DNA of 20,054 nt from Lachnospiraceae bacterium (GCA_902363675.1 CABJAV010000042.1:1-20054), one strand, 5' to 3'. Positions 1 to 8,895 are shown, counted from the first letter of the stretch. Numbers and translations: made by a program. The notes: generated from the sequence alone by a model not told the origin.

Positions 1-170
1 TCCACGCTTTTAGATCGTAGAACCCAATGGCGGACCATTAGCCTGTAGGTAAGCAATCCACGTATAACAGAGTGGCCAACTGCCGGGGACTGTTAAACTA
101 GGGCTCTTTTCCAATGCTGTCAGGAAAACAAATGTGACTGGGGTTAAGAAAAATTTCTTGAAATTAACTC
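1..170. other. Structured, apparently non-coding stretch of unknown origin (possible mobile-element end)
   Basis: No convincing coding frame runs through this edge of the window; the frame open from base 1 stops at TAG 46-48 after about 15 residues. Several short inverted repeats are visible: AATGG 26-30 with CCATT 35-39, CCAC 58-61 with GTGG 72-75, and AAGAAA 146-151 with TTTCTT 154-159. The clustering of small hairpins and the lack of a reading frame suggest a structured RNA or the non-coding end of an insertion sequence cut by the window edge (an IS110-type end came to mind). I could not match it to a known RNA family, so its identity is open. Confidence 0.3.
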
Positions 171-204
171 TTGACAAAAGTCACTTCATAACAGAAAAAG
201 GAGG
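134..204 (+). promoter_or_regulatory. Leader of the MATE gene with dyad symmetry and a strong ribosome binding site
   Basis: GTGACT 134-139 is repeated inverted as AGTCAC 179-184, and GTTAA 143-147 as TTAAC 164-168, so the two arms are nested around the AAGAAA/TTTCTT hairpin. A TTGACA lies at 171-176, but no acceptable -10 follows at 16-18 bases, so I do not call a promoter. AAGGAGG 198-204 lies 11 bases before the ATG at 216 and fixes that start. The nested dyad could be a regulator-binding site or the terminal part of the upstream element; the sequence alone does not decide. Confidence 0.3.
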
Positions 205-215
205 ATTCAGTTAAG

Positions 216-1595
216 ATGGCAGAAAGAAACAGGATGAAGGAGATGCCGGTCAATAAGCTCATGGTACAGATGGAAATACCGATGATCTTGTCGATGGCAT
301 TGCAGGCGGTCTACAATATTGTGGACAGTGCCTTTGTCGGAAACATGAAGGAGGGAAGTGAAGCCGCTTTAAATGCACTTACGCTGGTGTTTCCGGTGCA
401 GATGCTCATGGTAGCGGTAGGAATCGGAACCGGTGTGGGGACGAATGCACTTCTTGCGCGGACACTTGGACAGGGAAACAGCAAAAAAGCAGCAAAAGTT
501 GCGGGAAACAGTTTATTTCTTGGAGTAATTATTTATGCAGTATGTCTGCTGTTTGGAATTTTCGGAGTGAAAGCCTATATTTCATCGCAGACGGTTGATC
601 CGGAAGTAATTTCGATGGGAACTGGCTATCTCAGGATATGTTGTGTGATTTCGTTTGGAATTATCTTCTTTTCCCTGTTTGAAAAGTTATTACAGGCAAC
701 TGGGCGTTCGCTTTATTCTACAATTGGTCAGGTAGTGGGAGCGGTAGTAAATATCATCCTCGATCCGATCATGATCTATGGGATCGGACCTGTTCCTGAA
801 ATGGGAGTAGAAGGTGCTGCATATGCGACGGTAATCGGACAGGTTGCATCGGCAGTATTGCTCTTTATTTTCCATACGAAATTAAATAAAGAATTTGCGC
901 ATGGAACAAAATACATGAAACCGGAGGGTGGAATTATAAAAGAGATTTATTCGATCGGACTTCCGGCGATCATTGCACAGGCATTGATGTCTATTATGGT
1001 TTATGTAATGAATCTGATCTTAAAATTTAATCCTTCGGCGCAGACCGCATATGGATTGTTTTATAAAGTGCAGCAGTTTGTGTTGTTCCTTGCATTTGGT
1101 CTGCGTGATGCGATCACACCGATCATCGCTTTTTCTTATGGAATGGGAAGTAAAAAGCGAATTAAGGATGGTATGAAGTACGGACTGATTTATACAATCG
1201 TACTTATGGTTCTTGGTGTGGCGATCACGGAAATTTTCCCGGGTGCATTTGCAATTTTATTCAACGCAGAGCAGTCAAGAGAATATTTTATCGGAGCAAT
1301 GCACATTATTTCTATCAGTTTTCTTTTTGCAGGAATCAATGTCGCATATCAGGGAATTTATCAGGCATTGGACGGAGGCATCGAGTCGCTTGTGATTTCG
1401 CTGCTCAGACAGCTTGTAATTATATTACCATTGGCAGGCATTTTCTCTATTTTCGTCCGAAATGGACAGATGGGAGTTTCGATGATCTGGTGGGCGTTCC
1501 CGATCACAGAGTTTATCGCGTGTCTGGCCGGCTATGTATTTTTAAAGAGAATCCGTAAAACAAAAGTAGATGTTTTAAGCGAAAGGGAGATGTGA
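216..1595 (+). CDS. MATE family multidrug efflux transporter
   Basis: This is a 459-residue polytopic membrane protein of normal MATE length. The N-terminal stretch with [21 protein letters not shown] (shortened here to its family pattern: P-x-I-x8-Q-x-x-Y-N-I-V-D-S-x-F-V-G) is the MATE hallmark, and the usual twelve hydrophobic segments in two halves are visible. The family exports drugs and metabolites in exchange for Na+ or H+ across the cytoplasmic membrane; the substrate cannot be read from the sequence. The start is supported by AAGGAGG 198-204. The next gene begins 2 bases after the stop, so the two are probably co-transcribed and translationally linked. No regulator gene accompanies it inside the window. 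Confidence 0.93.
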   Translation: MAERNRMKEMPVNKLMVQMEIPMILSMALQAVYNIVDSAFVGNMKEGSEAALNALTLVFPVQMLMVAVGIGTGVGTNALLARTLGQGNSKKAAKVAGNSLFLGVIIYAVCLLFGIFGVKAYISSQTVDPEVISMGTGYLRICCVISFGIIFFSLFEKLLQATGRSLYSTIGQVVGAVVNIILDPIMIYGIGPVPEMGVEGAAYATVIGQVASAVLLFIFHTKLNKEFAHGTKYMKPEGGIIKEIYSIGLPAIIAQALMSIMVYVMNLILKFNPSAQTAYGLFYKVQQFVLFLAFGLRDAITPIIAFSYGMGSKKRIKDGMKYGLIYTIVLMVLGVAITEIFPGAFAILFNAEQSREYFIGAMHIISISFLFAGINVAYQGIYQALDGGIESLVISLLRQLVIILPLAGIFSIFVRNGQMGVSMIWWAFPITEFIACLAGYVFLKRIRKTKVDVLSEREM

Positions 1596-1597
1596 TT

Positions 1598-2185
1598 ATG
1601 GCAAAAAGAATTATTACGATCAGCAGAGAGTTCGGAAGCGGTGGTTGTTTTATTGGGGAAGAAGTGGCAAAGCAGCTTGGCATAAAGTATTATGACAAGG
1701 ATATTATCGCACGGATTGCGGAGCAGTCAGGATTTTCAGCGGAATATATTGAAGAAAAGGCAGAATTGTCTCCGAAGAAAGGACTGCTTGCCTATGCGTT
1801 TGCAGGACGTGACATCACCGGAAAATCCGTGGAAGATATGGTGTATGAAGCGCAGAGAAAAGTGATTTTGGAGATTGCGGAAAAGGAAAGATGTGTGATC
1901 ATAGGACGGAATGCGGATTTTATCTTAAAAGACAAAGATAATGTGCTGAATGTTTTTATACATGGGGATATGCCGGAAAAGGTGGCGCGTATCTGTAAAC
2001 TGTACAATGTTACCGAAGAGGAAGCAGAAAAAATGATGGCAGATATCGATAAAAGGCGTATGACAAATTATCGATTTTATACGGATCAGAAGTGGGGGAT
2101 GGCAAAGAATTATACATTGTCACTGAACAGTTCCGAGCTTGGATATGATCTGTGCGAGAAGATCATAATAGATTGTGCAAAATAA
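1598..2185 (+). CDS. Cytidylate kinase-like family protein
   Basis: This 195-residue soluble protein matches the cytidylate-kinase-like (Cytidylate_kin2) family. Its N-terminus has the pattern ISREFGSGG..IGEEVA, a P-loop-like nucleotide-binding segment, followed by IKYYDKDIIARIAEQSG. Near the C-terminus R-x-x-Y-x-F-Y-T-x-x-K-W-G-x-A-K-N-Y and SLNSSELGYD are typical of the family. It is probably a nucleoside monophosphate kinase-type enzyme, but the physiological substrate of these paralogues is generally unclear. ATG 1598 is preferred over the in-frame GTG 1592 because AGGGAG 1584-1589 lies 8 bases upstream, within the end of the MATE gene. It sits directly behind the MATE gene and is followed by a strong terminator-like hairpin. 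Confidence 0.85.
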   Translation: MAKRIITISREFGSGGCFIGEEVAKQLGIKYYDKDIIARIAEQSGFSAEYIEEKAELSPKKGLLAYAFAGRDITGKSVEDMVYEAQRKVILEIAEKERCVIIGRNADFILKDKDNVLNVFIHGDMPEKVARICKLYNVTEEEAEKMMADIDKRRMTNYRFYTDQKWGMAKNYTLSLNSSELGYDLCEKIIIDCAK

Positions 2186-2205
2186 TAAAGAGTAACAATA
2201 CAAAT

Positions 2206-2261
2206 AAAAACAATCAAAAAATCAATCGTATTTTTTTACGATTGATTTTTTGATTGTTTTT
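2206..2261. terminator. Perfect 25-bp AT-rich inverted repeat, probable terminator
   Basis: Bases 2206-2230 and 2237-2261 are exact reverse complements with a T6 loop at 2231-2236. The right arm is T-rich and ends in TTTTT, and the left arm begins with AAAAA, so the hairpin could work in both directions. It lies 20 bases after the stop of the kinase-like gene. A 25-bp perfect stem is unusually long for a simple terminator. Confidence 0.7.
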
Positions 2262-2270
2262 GCATATAAT
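2242..2270 (+). promoter_or_regulatory. Sigma-A-type promoter of the AlbA_2 regulator gene, starting inside the hairpin
   Basis: TTGATT 2242-2247 and a perfect TATAAT 2265-2270 are separated by 17 bases, a good vegetative promoter. The -35 box lies in the right arm of the 25-bp inverted repeat. Transcription would begin near 2277, giving a short leader before the ribosome binding site at 2288-2294. Confidence 0.6.
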
Positions 2271-2303
2271 AAACATAATAAAGTTGGAAAGGAGACCAAT
2301 AGT

Positions 2304-3554
2304 ATGCATGAAACGAGAACGGTAGAGTTTAAAGAAACGATTACAAATACCTTTTTAAAAACGGTAAGTGCCTTTTCAAATTATGAAGGTGGAGCGATTT
2401 TTTTTGGAATTGACGACAATGGTAACATCAAAGGAATTGCTGATGTAAAGCAGTCATGTCTGGATATCGAAAATAAAATCAATGACAGTATTTCACCACA
2501 ACCGGATTATACACTGGAAGTACAAAGTGATAATGTTATAAAACTTGCTGTAAAAAGTGGCATTCAAAAACCTTATTTATATAAATCAAAAGCGTATAAA
2601 AGGAACGATACAGCAACAATAGAAGTGGATACATTAGAACTTTCAAGACTTATTTTGGAAGGAAAAAATATTAAATTTGAACAACTTCCATGCAAAGAAC
2701 AGGATTTGTCCTTTGAAATTTTGCATCAAAAATTAAAGGAAAGCATTCAAATTGATACGTTTAATATTGATACTTTGAAAACTCTGAATTTGTATGACAA
2801 TGTAAAGGGATATAATAATGCAGCAGGGCTGTTGGCTGACAAAAATCACTTTCCGGGTATTGATATTGTGAAGTTTGGCGAAAATATCAGCATTATTCAA
2901 AAAAGAGTGACTTTTGAAAATAAATCGATATTGGAAGTGTACGATCAAACAATAGAGACTTTCAGAGATTATTATCGTTACGAAATCATACAGGGGGCGG
3001 AACGAAAAAATATAGAAAAAATACCAGAGGCTGCATTCAGAGAGGCGATTGCCAATGCCTTGATTCACAGAGCTTGGGATGTAGAGTCGCAAATCAGGAT
3101 CTTGATGTTTGATGACAGAATAGAAATTATTTCTCCGGGAGGCTTACCTGCTGGAATAACAGAGGAGGAATATTTATCGGGCAAACTTTCTGTTTTGCGC
3201 AATAGAAATCTTGCAAATGTATTCTATCGATTGGGGTTTGTTGAGATTTTCGGAACAGGAATTACAAGAATAAAACAACTTTATATGGATGGATTAAGAA
3301 AACCTGATTTTGAAGTTTCAGAAAATACAATTAAGATGGTTCTTCCTGTTTTGGAAGAAAATACGAATTTGACGGAGGATGAAAGAACTGTATACAAAAT
3401 TTTGAGTAAAACCATGTTGAAACCTATTAGCGAAATTGCACCATATGTATCTTTTGGTAAATCTAAGACAACACAGTTATTGAAAGATATGAGCAGAAAG
3501 GGCATTATATTGGTTGAAGGCAAGGGCAGAGGAACAAAATATATAATAAAATAG
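2304..3554 (+). CDS. AlbA_2 / Schlafen-AAA-type ATP-binding putative transcriptional regulator
   Basis: This is a 416-residue protein. The N-terminal part (about residues 1-110) has the AlbA_2 pattern: E-F-K-E near the start, then AFSNYEGGAIFFGIDDNG, and a KRNDTAT segment. The middle (about 240-345) carries the HATPase_c_4 features EAFREAIANALIHR, ISPGGLPAG and GTGI. The C-terminus looks like a winged-helix segment. Families with this order are usually annotated as ATP-binding or putative DNA-binding regulators, and some act in defence or stress; the role here is unknown. ATG 2304 is chosen because AAAGGAG 2288-2294 lies 9 bases upstream; an open frame further upstream runs into the terminator stem. 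The gene is clearly more A+T-rich than its neighbours and has its own promoter, which suggests separate acquisition. Confidence 0.82.
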   Translation: MHETRTVEFKETITNTFLKTVSAFSNYEGGAIFFGIDDNGNIKGIADVKQSCLDIENKINDSISPQPDYTLEVQSDNVIKLAVKSGIQKPYLYKSKAYKRNDTATIEVDTLELSRLILEGKNIKFEQLPCKEQDLSFEILHQKLKESIQIDTFNIDTLKTLNLYDNVKGYNNAAGLLADKNHFPGIDIVKFGENISIIQKRVTFENKSILEVYDQTIETFRDYYRYEIIQGAERKNIEKIPEAAFREAIANALIHRAWDVESQIRILMFDDRIEIISPGGLPAGITEEEYLSGKLSVLRNRNLANVFYRLGFVEIFGTGITRIKQLYMDGLRKPDFEVSENTIKMVLPVLEENTNLTEDERTVYKILSKTMLKPISEIAPYVSFGKSKTTQLLKDMSRKGIILVEGKGRGTKYIIK

Positions 3555-3731
3555 ACATGAAAATTGTAACGTGTGTATTGCAAATACTTATCCCATGAAT
3601 TATGCAGAAATGACGGGATTGCTTTGCAGAGTTGTTACAGATATTTAATTTGTTACGCAATCAGGTAATTGAAGCTTCTACAGATTGATGTTAATATGGT
3701 GGTATCAGTTTTTGAATCACGGGGGAAAATA

Positions 3732-4394
3732 ATGCCGGACATTATTATCGTAGAGGACAACAGGGAGATCGGAACACTTTTGTGCGATTTCCTGCGAAAA
3801 GAAAATTATACGGTGAGCCTTGTGGACACCGGGGAGAAGGCACTTCAGATCTTTGAGCAGTACGGTGCCAATCTTGTTGTGATAGACATCGGTCTGCCGG
3901 GGGTGGACGGTTATTCCGTCTGTTCCAAAATAAGGGAGACTTCAAACGCACATATTATGATCGCGACTGCAAGAGACGACAAGGAAAGCACATTAAAAGG
4001 CTTGCAGATCGGCGCGGATGATTACATCTGTAAGCCTTATGATATCGATATTCTGATTGCCAAGATCAACGGCATTTTCAAACGAAAATATGCATTGGAC
4101 GAAATCGTATGCGACAATCTGAAATTGAACAATGTCACGCAGACACTCACCGTGAACCAAACACCGGTCAATGTCACGGAAAAGGAATTCCAGCTGCTGA
4201 AACTGCTGGTCGAAAATAAAGGAACGACATTGAAGAAAGAATACCTGTTCAACCGCATCTGGGGAAGCAACAGTGAATCGGAGCCGCAGACGCTCACGGT
4301 ACATATCAAGTGGCTGAGGGAAAAGATAGAACAGGATTCGAAGAAGCCGAAACACATTATTACGGTTTGGGGAACGGGATACCGATATGAATAA
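3732..4394 (+). CDS. OmpR/PhoB-type response regulator (VncR-like), module 1
   Basis: This is a 220-residue two-component response regulator. The receiver domain (about 1-115) has the acidic pocket E8-D9, phosphoacceptor D52 in VVIDIGLPG, T79 and K101 in CKPYD. The C-terminal winged-helix DNA-binding domain (about 125-220) ends in WGTGYRYE, as is usual. It should be phosphorylated by the kinase encoded next, whose ATG overlaps its end by 8 bases, and control the following permease/ATPase genes. ATG 3732 matches the normal N-terminus of the family; GGGGGA 3721-3726 can serve as the ribosome binding site. An upstream ATG at 3696 would add an atypical extension. The 177-base gap before it holds no convincing gene or promoter. 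Confidence 0.92.
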   Translation: MPDIIIVEDNREIGTLLCDFLRKENYTVSLVDTGEKALQIFEQYGANLVVIDIGLPGVDGYSVCSKIRETSNAHIMIATARDDKESTLKGLQIGADDYICKPYDIDILIAKINGIFKRKYALDEIVCDNLKLNNVTQTLTVNQTPVNVTEKEFQLLKLLVENKGTTLKKEYLFNRIWGSNSESEPQTLTVHIKWLREKIEQDSKKPKHIITVWGTGYRYE

Positions 4395-5474
4395 TTACAA
4401 AAAATTTGTAGCAAAGTTTTGTGGAGTGGAGCTGCTTATTATTGCACTTGCGAATATCGTTTATTATGTGACAGCAAATAATCAGGAACCGTGCATTTCG
4501 CGTGTGCAGGATAAAACCGAAACAATCTACAGGATCATTTATACACAGACAGACGACAGAACCTGGATTCTCATGGATATTGCCTTGGGAATTCTGTTTT
4601 TGCTGTCTTTTTTTCTGATTTGTTATATCGGAAAGAAGATCATAAAGCCGTTTGAACAGATGCAGTCGCTGACCGAGGATCTGGCGAAAGGCAATCTCTC
4701 GGTGCCGGTCAAAGCCGAAAAAAGCAAATTCTTAGGCAGATTCCTATGGGGAATGGATATGCTGCGCGAAACATTGGAGAGCAACAAAGAAAAAGAACTC
4801 GCGCTGCAAAAAGAAAAAAGACGCTGATCCTGTCGCTGACACATGACATCAGGACGCCGTTATCTGCGATCCGGCTGTATGCGAAGGCGCTGGCAGAAAA
4901 TCTTTATACGACCGGGGAGCGGCGTGTCGAAGCATGTCAAGGGATTGAAAAGAACGTAAAAGAGATTGAGGAGTATGTCAATGAGATCACGCTCGCATCG
5001 AGAGAGGATTTCCTGCAACTGAGTGTCAATCCGGGGGAAGTGTATCTGTCCCATGTGATCGATGCGATCCGGGGACTTTATGAGGAAAAACTGCATAATT
5101 TACATACCGGATTTCAGATTGCATCCTACACGGATCTGTTGCTGAAAGGGGATGCGGACCGGCTGATCGAGGTGTTGCAGAACCTTTTGGAAAACGCGAT
5201 CAAATACGGGGACGGCAAGTGTATTTCCATCGACTTTTCGGAGGAAGAGGACTGCAGACTGATCACGGTAAGAAATTCCGGATGCAGCTTAAAGCAGGAA
5301 GAACTCATAAATCTGTTTGATTCTTTTTATCGCGGAAGCAATGTCGGCTCGACGGATGGTTCGGGACTCGGACTGTATATCAGCCGGCAGTTGATGCAAA
5401 AAATGGATGGGGAAGTATTTGCGGAAATTAAGGAAGATGATTTCTGCGCGACAGTTGTTGTGCGAAAGGCATAA
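4387..5474 (+). pseudogene. Sensor histidine kinase of module 1, split by a -1 frameshift
   Basis: Two overlapping frames together make one kinase of about 360 residues. The first (4387-4827) has two membrane segments (about residues 10-31 and 57-84), a short extracytoplasmic loop and a HAMP-like linker, then stops at TGA 4825-4827. The second frame holds the H-box SLTHDIRTPLSAIRLY, the N-box VLQNLLENAIKYGDG and the ATP-lid DGSGLGLYISRQ. The switch lies at A6 4814-4819: with a seventh A the product would read QKEKKTLILSLTHD without interruption. G1-box residues are degenerate (NSGCS), which I take to be tolerable in such short kinases. The break may be a real mutation, a sequencing error or frameshifting. 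A separately translated kinase core starting at ATG 4746 would lack the sensor half. Confidence 0.85.
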
Positions 5475-5545
5475 TGTGCATTTAAGGATTGTTTAATAAT
5501 TTCTCCTGTAAGATGAGTACATCAAACGAGGGGAGGAACGTTAAA

Positions 5546-7921
5546 ATGCTTTTTCGTATTTTGAAAAAAGATTTGAAAAGAAAAAAAGTAATGAACGCAA
5601 TATTGCTTTGTTTTATTCTGCTGGCAACGATGTTCGTAGCGAGCGGAATCAGCAATGTTGTTTCCGTCATGAACGGAACGGATTCCTATCTGGATAAGGC
5701 GGGGATCGGCGATTATGTGGTCATCTCGATGGGTGCGGACAGCAAAGCGACCATCGATGAGATCCTGCATGAGATGGAATCCATCCGGGATTATCGCATT
5801 GAGCCGGTTGTATTCGGAGAAACATCCAATCTGAAAGATATGCACGGAGAAGAACTGGAGGCAAAGAATTCTGTTATTTACCAGTCCATCGAGGACAGCC
5901 GGCTTAAATTCTTTGATAAAGAGAATAAGCAGATTACCCAGATCAAGCCGGGGCATGCATATGCAACCGGTGATTTTATGGAGAAAAATCATTTGCAGCC
6001 GGGGGATAAAATCAGGATTACGCACAACAGTATTTCTTTTATGGTAACGCTGGATGGTATGGCAAAAGATGCGCTTTTAGGGTCTTCCATGATGGGCAAC
6101 AGCCGTTTCCTTTTTCATCGGGAGGAGATCGAGAAGCTGCTTTCGGATGAAACCATTTACAATGGGTATCAGGGACAGATCAGCTATATTGATCTAAAGG
6201 ATGAGGCAGGCGTATCGGAGATTGCTTCGGCTATTTCACAGGCTCCGGGCATCATGTTTTCCGGCGCACGTTCGCTGATAAAAATGTGCTATGTCATGGA
6301 TATGATCGTTGCGTTTACGATGCTGATTTTAAGTATCTGCCTGATCATCGTGTCGTTTGTCGTATTAAAGTTTTCCATCACGTTTACGATCTTTGAGGAG
6401 TTTCGTGAGATCGGTGTGATGAAAGCAATCGGTATCAGTAATTTCAAGATCCGGAGTCTCTACCTGACAAAGTATCTGATGTTGGCAGTAATAGGAGCGT
6501 TTGTGGGATTTTTTATGAGTATCCCGTTTTCTGATCTGTTACTGCGATCGGTCAGCAGCAATATGGTTCTGGAGGCGGATAACCATTTCCTGTTGTCGGT
6601 TCTGGGGGCAATTCTGGTCGTTATTGTCATTCTGCTGTATGCTTTTCGCTGCACGAAGCTGGTGAAGAAGTCTTCTCCGATCGATGCGATCCGTTCCGGT
6701 CAGACGGGGGAACGTTATAAGAAAAAATCGCCGTTTCGTCTGGTCAAAAGCCATGGAAGCACCGGTTTCTTTATGGCGGTCAATGATGTGTTCAGCGCAC
6801 CGAAACGGTACATGACGATCATAACCACATTCTTTTTATGCACGTTGTTTGTGCTTGTATTTGTCAACGTCTCATCAACCATGCGAAGCGATACGTTTAT
6901 TACAACATTCGGAACGCGGAGTGATCTGTACTACACCGATCTGACGGAAGCGATGAGTTGTATGAATCCGGATGGAAGAAAGCAGATCGAGGAGTACTTT
7001 GCAAAAACGGAAGCGCTGTTTAAGAAAAACGGAATGCCTGCGAAACTGTGTGTGGAAACGCAGTACAAATATAAGGTTCATTTTGACGGAAAAGATTATT
7101 CCATCAGTTGTCAGCAGGGAATCCATACGAAAGCATCCGCGTATGAATATATCAATGGGGTAGTTCCGCAAAACAAAAATGAGATTGCGATTACACCGAC
7201 GGTCAGCAAATTGACCGGGGCGAAACTCGGAGATACCGTAACGATTGATTTTGGAAAAGAGACACTTGACTGCGTTGTGGTTGCTTATTTCCAAAGCATG
7301 AATCAGCTTGGAGAGGTCATACGCCTTCACGAGGATGCACCGACCGATTTTACCTATATTGCGAATGTTATGAGTTATCAGATCGATTTTGACGACCATC
7401 CGTCTGCAAAGGAGATTGAGGTTCGAAAAGAAAAGATCAAAAAGCTTTTTGACAATGAAAAAGTGATGAATGCCACAGAATACTGTGATGATTGTATGGG
7501 CGCGGCATCAACGATGGAATCGGTACAGTATCTGCTTCTTGGAATTACACTGATCGTTGTAATTCTTGTATGTATTCTGATGGAGCGGTCATTTCTTGCG
7601 GACGAGAAAAGCCAGATCGCGGTGCTTAAGGCGATGGGATTTGGCAATAGACGGGTGATGGAATGGCATATGACACGATTCGGTATTGTTACGCTTGTGG
7701 CTGTTCTTTTGGCGGCGATCTGTTCCATTCCGGCAACGTATCTGATCGGCAATCCGATATTCGGCATGATGGGGGCCGGAAAAGTGGCTTATGTGATCCG
7801 TCCGTGGAAAATCTTTTTCCTGTATCCGGGCATTATTTTCCTTATGACGCTTCTGGCATCGGGAATGACAGCATTACAGATCCGGACGATCAAGAGCAAC
7901 GATACAACCAATATAGAGTAA
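5546..7921 (+). CDS. FtsX-type ABC transporter permease, module 1
   Basis: This is a 791-residue membrane protein with two FtsX-like halves. One membrane segment near residues 17-37 precedes a large extracytoplasmic domain; a cluster of hydrophobic segments (about 250-370) with EEFREIGVMKAIG follows. A second such unit has another large outside domain and a C-terminal cluster with KSQIAVLKAMGFG. Such permeases pair with MacB/LolD-type ATPases and typically move or detach peptides or lipids at the membrane rather than import solutes. ATG 5546 is preceded by GGGGAGG 5530-5536 at 9 bases; a start at 5489 would add a non-family extension. It lies between the split kinase and the ATPase gene, 15 bases before the latter. 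Confidence 0.9.
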   Translation: MLFRILKKDLKRKKVMNAILLCFILLATMFVASGISNVVSVMNGTDSYLDKAGIGDYVVISMGADSKATIDEILHEMESIRDYRIEPVVFGETSNLKDMHGEELEAKNSVIYQSIEDSRLKFFDKENKQITQIKPGHAYATGDFMEKNHLQPGDKIRITHNSISFMVTLDGMAKDALLGSSMMGNSRFLFHREEIEKLLSDETIYNGYQGQISYIDLKDEAGVSEIASAISQAPGIMFSGARSLIKMCYVMDMIVAFTMLILSICLIIVSFVVLKFSITFTIFEEFREIGVMKAIGISNFKIRSLYLTKYLMLAVIGAFVGFFMSIPFSDLLLRSVSSNMVLEADNHFLLSVLGAILVVIVILLYAFRCTKLVKKSSPIDAIRSGQTGERYKKKSPFRLVKSHGSTGFFMAVNDVFSAPKRYMTIITTFFLCTLFVLVFVNVSSTMRSDTFITTFGTRSDLYYTDLTEAMSCMNPDGRKQIEEYFAKTEALFKKNGMPAKLCVETQYKYKVHFDGKDYSISCQQGIHTKASAYEYINGVVPQNKNEIAITPTVSKLTGAKLGDTVTIDFGKETLDCVVVAYFQSMNQLGEVIRLHEDAPTDFTYIANVMSYQIDFDDHPSAKEIEVRKEKIKKLFDNEKVMNATEYCDDCMGAASTMESVQYLLLGITLIVVILVCILMERSFLADEKSQIAVLKAMGFGNRRVMEWHMTRFGIVTLVAVLLAAICSIPATYLIGNPIFGMMGAGKVAYVIRPWKIFFLYPGIIFLMTLLASGMTALQIRTIKSNDTTNIE

Positions 7922-7936
7922 ACGGAGGAAAATCTT

Positions 7937-8698
7937 ATGGCAGCATTGCTTTGTGCAAAAGATCTTTGCAAAACCTATGTAATTGATAAAAGGCAGAATA
8001 ATGTGTTAAAGAATGTAAATCTTGAAGTAAAAGAGGGGGAGATGGTTGCAATCATGGGACCATCCGGCTCTGGAAAATCCACGCTTTTGTATGCCATCTC
8101 GGGTATGGACCGGGCGACGAGCGGTCAGGTGCTTTTTGAAGGGAAGGATTTGACGAAACTGAGCGAAAAGGAACTTGCAAAAATCCGCTTGGATGAGATG
8201 GGATTTATTTTTCAACAGATGTATATGATGAAAAATCTTACGATTCTCGATAACATCGTGCTTCCGGCAGCAGAAAGTAAAAAGTCAAAGGAAAGCAGGC
8301 AGGAAAAGCAGGAAAGAGGCGAGCAGCTTATGCGCAAAATGGGGATCATCGAGATTGCAGATAACGATATCAACGAGGTTTCCGGCGGACAGCTTCAGCG
8401 GGCGTGTATCTGCAGAAGTATGATGAACCGTCCAAAACTGCTTTTTGCCGATGAACCGACCGGCGCATTAAACCGTACTTCCTCCAATGAGGTTATGGAT
8501 GAACTTGTGAAGTTAAACAATGAGGGGACAACGATCGTTATGGTAACGCATGATGCGAAAGTTGCTGCAAAATGCGGCAGGGTGCTTTTTATCGTGGACG
8601 GCAATATCAAGGGTGAATATACAGGTTTAAAGGAGATTACCGATGAAAAAGAGAGGGAGAGAAGTCTGAATAACTGGCTGCTGGATCTGGGCTGGTAG
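7937..8698 (+). CDS. ABC transporter ATPase (MacB/LolD type), module 1
   Basis: This 253-residue cytoplasmic ATPase energises the FtsX-type permease encoded just upstream. Visible motifs are Walker A GPSGSGKST at 41-49, the Q-loop FQQ at 92-94, the signature SGGQLQR at 149-155, Walker B LLFADE at 168-173 and the H-loop VTHD. The D-loop reads GALN rather than the more common GALD, a mild variant. GGAGG 7924-7928 lies 8 bases before the start. No terminator is visible behind it, so the fragmentary regulator and acetyltransferase genes downstream may share its transcript. Confidence 0.93.
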   Translation: MAALLCAKDLCKTYVIDKRQNNVLKNVNLEVKEGEMVAIMGPSGSGKSTLLYAISGMDRATSGQVLFEGKDLTKLSEKELAKIRLDEMGFIFQQMYMMKNLTILDNIVLPAAESKKSKESRQEKQERGEQLMRKMGIIEIADNDINEVSGGQLQRACICRSMMNRPKLLFADEPTGALNRTSSNEVMDELVKLNNEGTTIVMVTHDAKVAAKCGRVLFIVDGNIKGEYTGLKEITDEKERERSLNNWLLDLGW

Positions 8699-8715
8699 TC
8701 GGGAAAGGTGTGTTT

Positions 8716-8883
8716 ATGCAGATAGTAAAAGATTACAGAGACAATAAAGTGTTGTCGGCGTGTGAAAAGCTGCGATACAGTGAGATACGCAGGGAAATGT
8801 ACAACATTACCGATGCAGTTCTGGCAGCAACCTTAAAAGATCTGACCGAAAGTGTTTGGGTTATAGTGAAACCAAAAGTTTGA
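8716..8883 (+). pseudogene. Fragment of an HxlR-type winged-helix regulator
   Basis: A 55-codon frame encodes a piece resembling the HxlR winged helix. The stretch LRYSEIRREMYNITDAVLAA followed by TLKDL matches the family pattern LRFSELRR-x5-T-x2-ML-x2-xLKEL. The family's N-terminal cysteine segment and the wing and C-terminal helix are missing or unrecognisable, and the length is about half of the normal 100-120 residues. The remnant ends one base before the ribosome binding site of the acetyltransferase. It might still be translated as a short protein, but I read it as a decayed gene. Confidence 0.6.
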
Positions 8884-8895
8884 GAGGAAGATATG

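Noticed and set aside
690..875. A - strand frame inside the MATE gene, and the many similar antisense frames over other genes
   Set aside because: They are shadows of the + strand genes, without ribosome binding sites or recognisable protein features.
2250..2303. An upstream extension of the AlbA_2 regulator
   Set aside because: It would begin inside the terminator stem and before the likely transcript start; ATG 2304 has a good ribosome binding site.
3595..3648. A 17-codon frame (MNYAEMTGLLCRVVTDI) before the module 1 regulator
   Set aside because: It is too short, without a ribosome binding site, and not recognisable as a known peptide or fragment.
4746..5474. A stand-alone 242-residue kinase core
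   Set aside because: The first 25 or so residues are out-of-phase readings of the HAMP/linker segment; adding one A joins the frames into a normal kinase.
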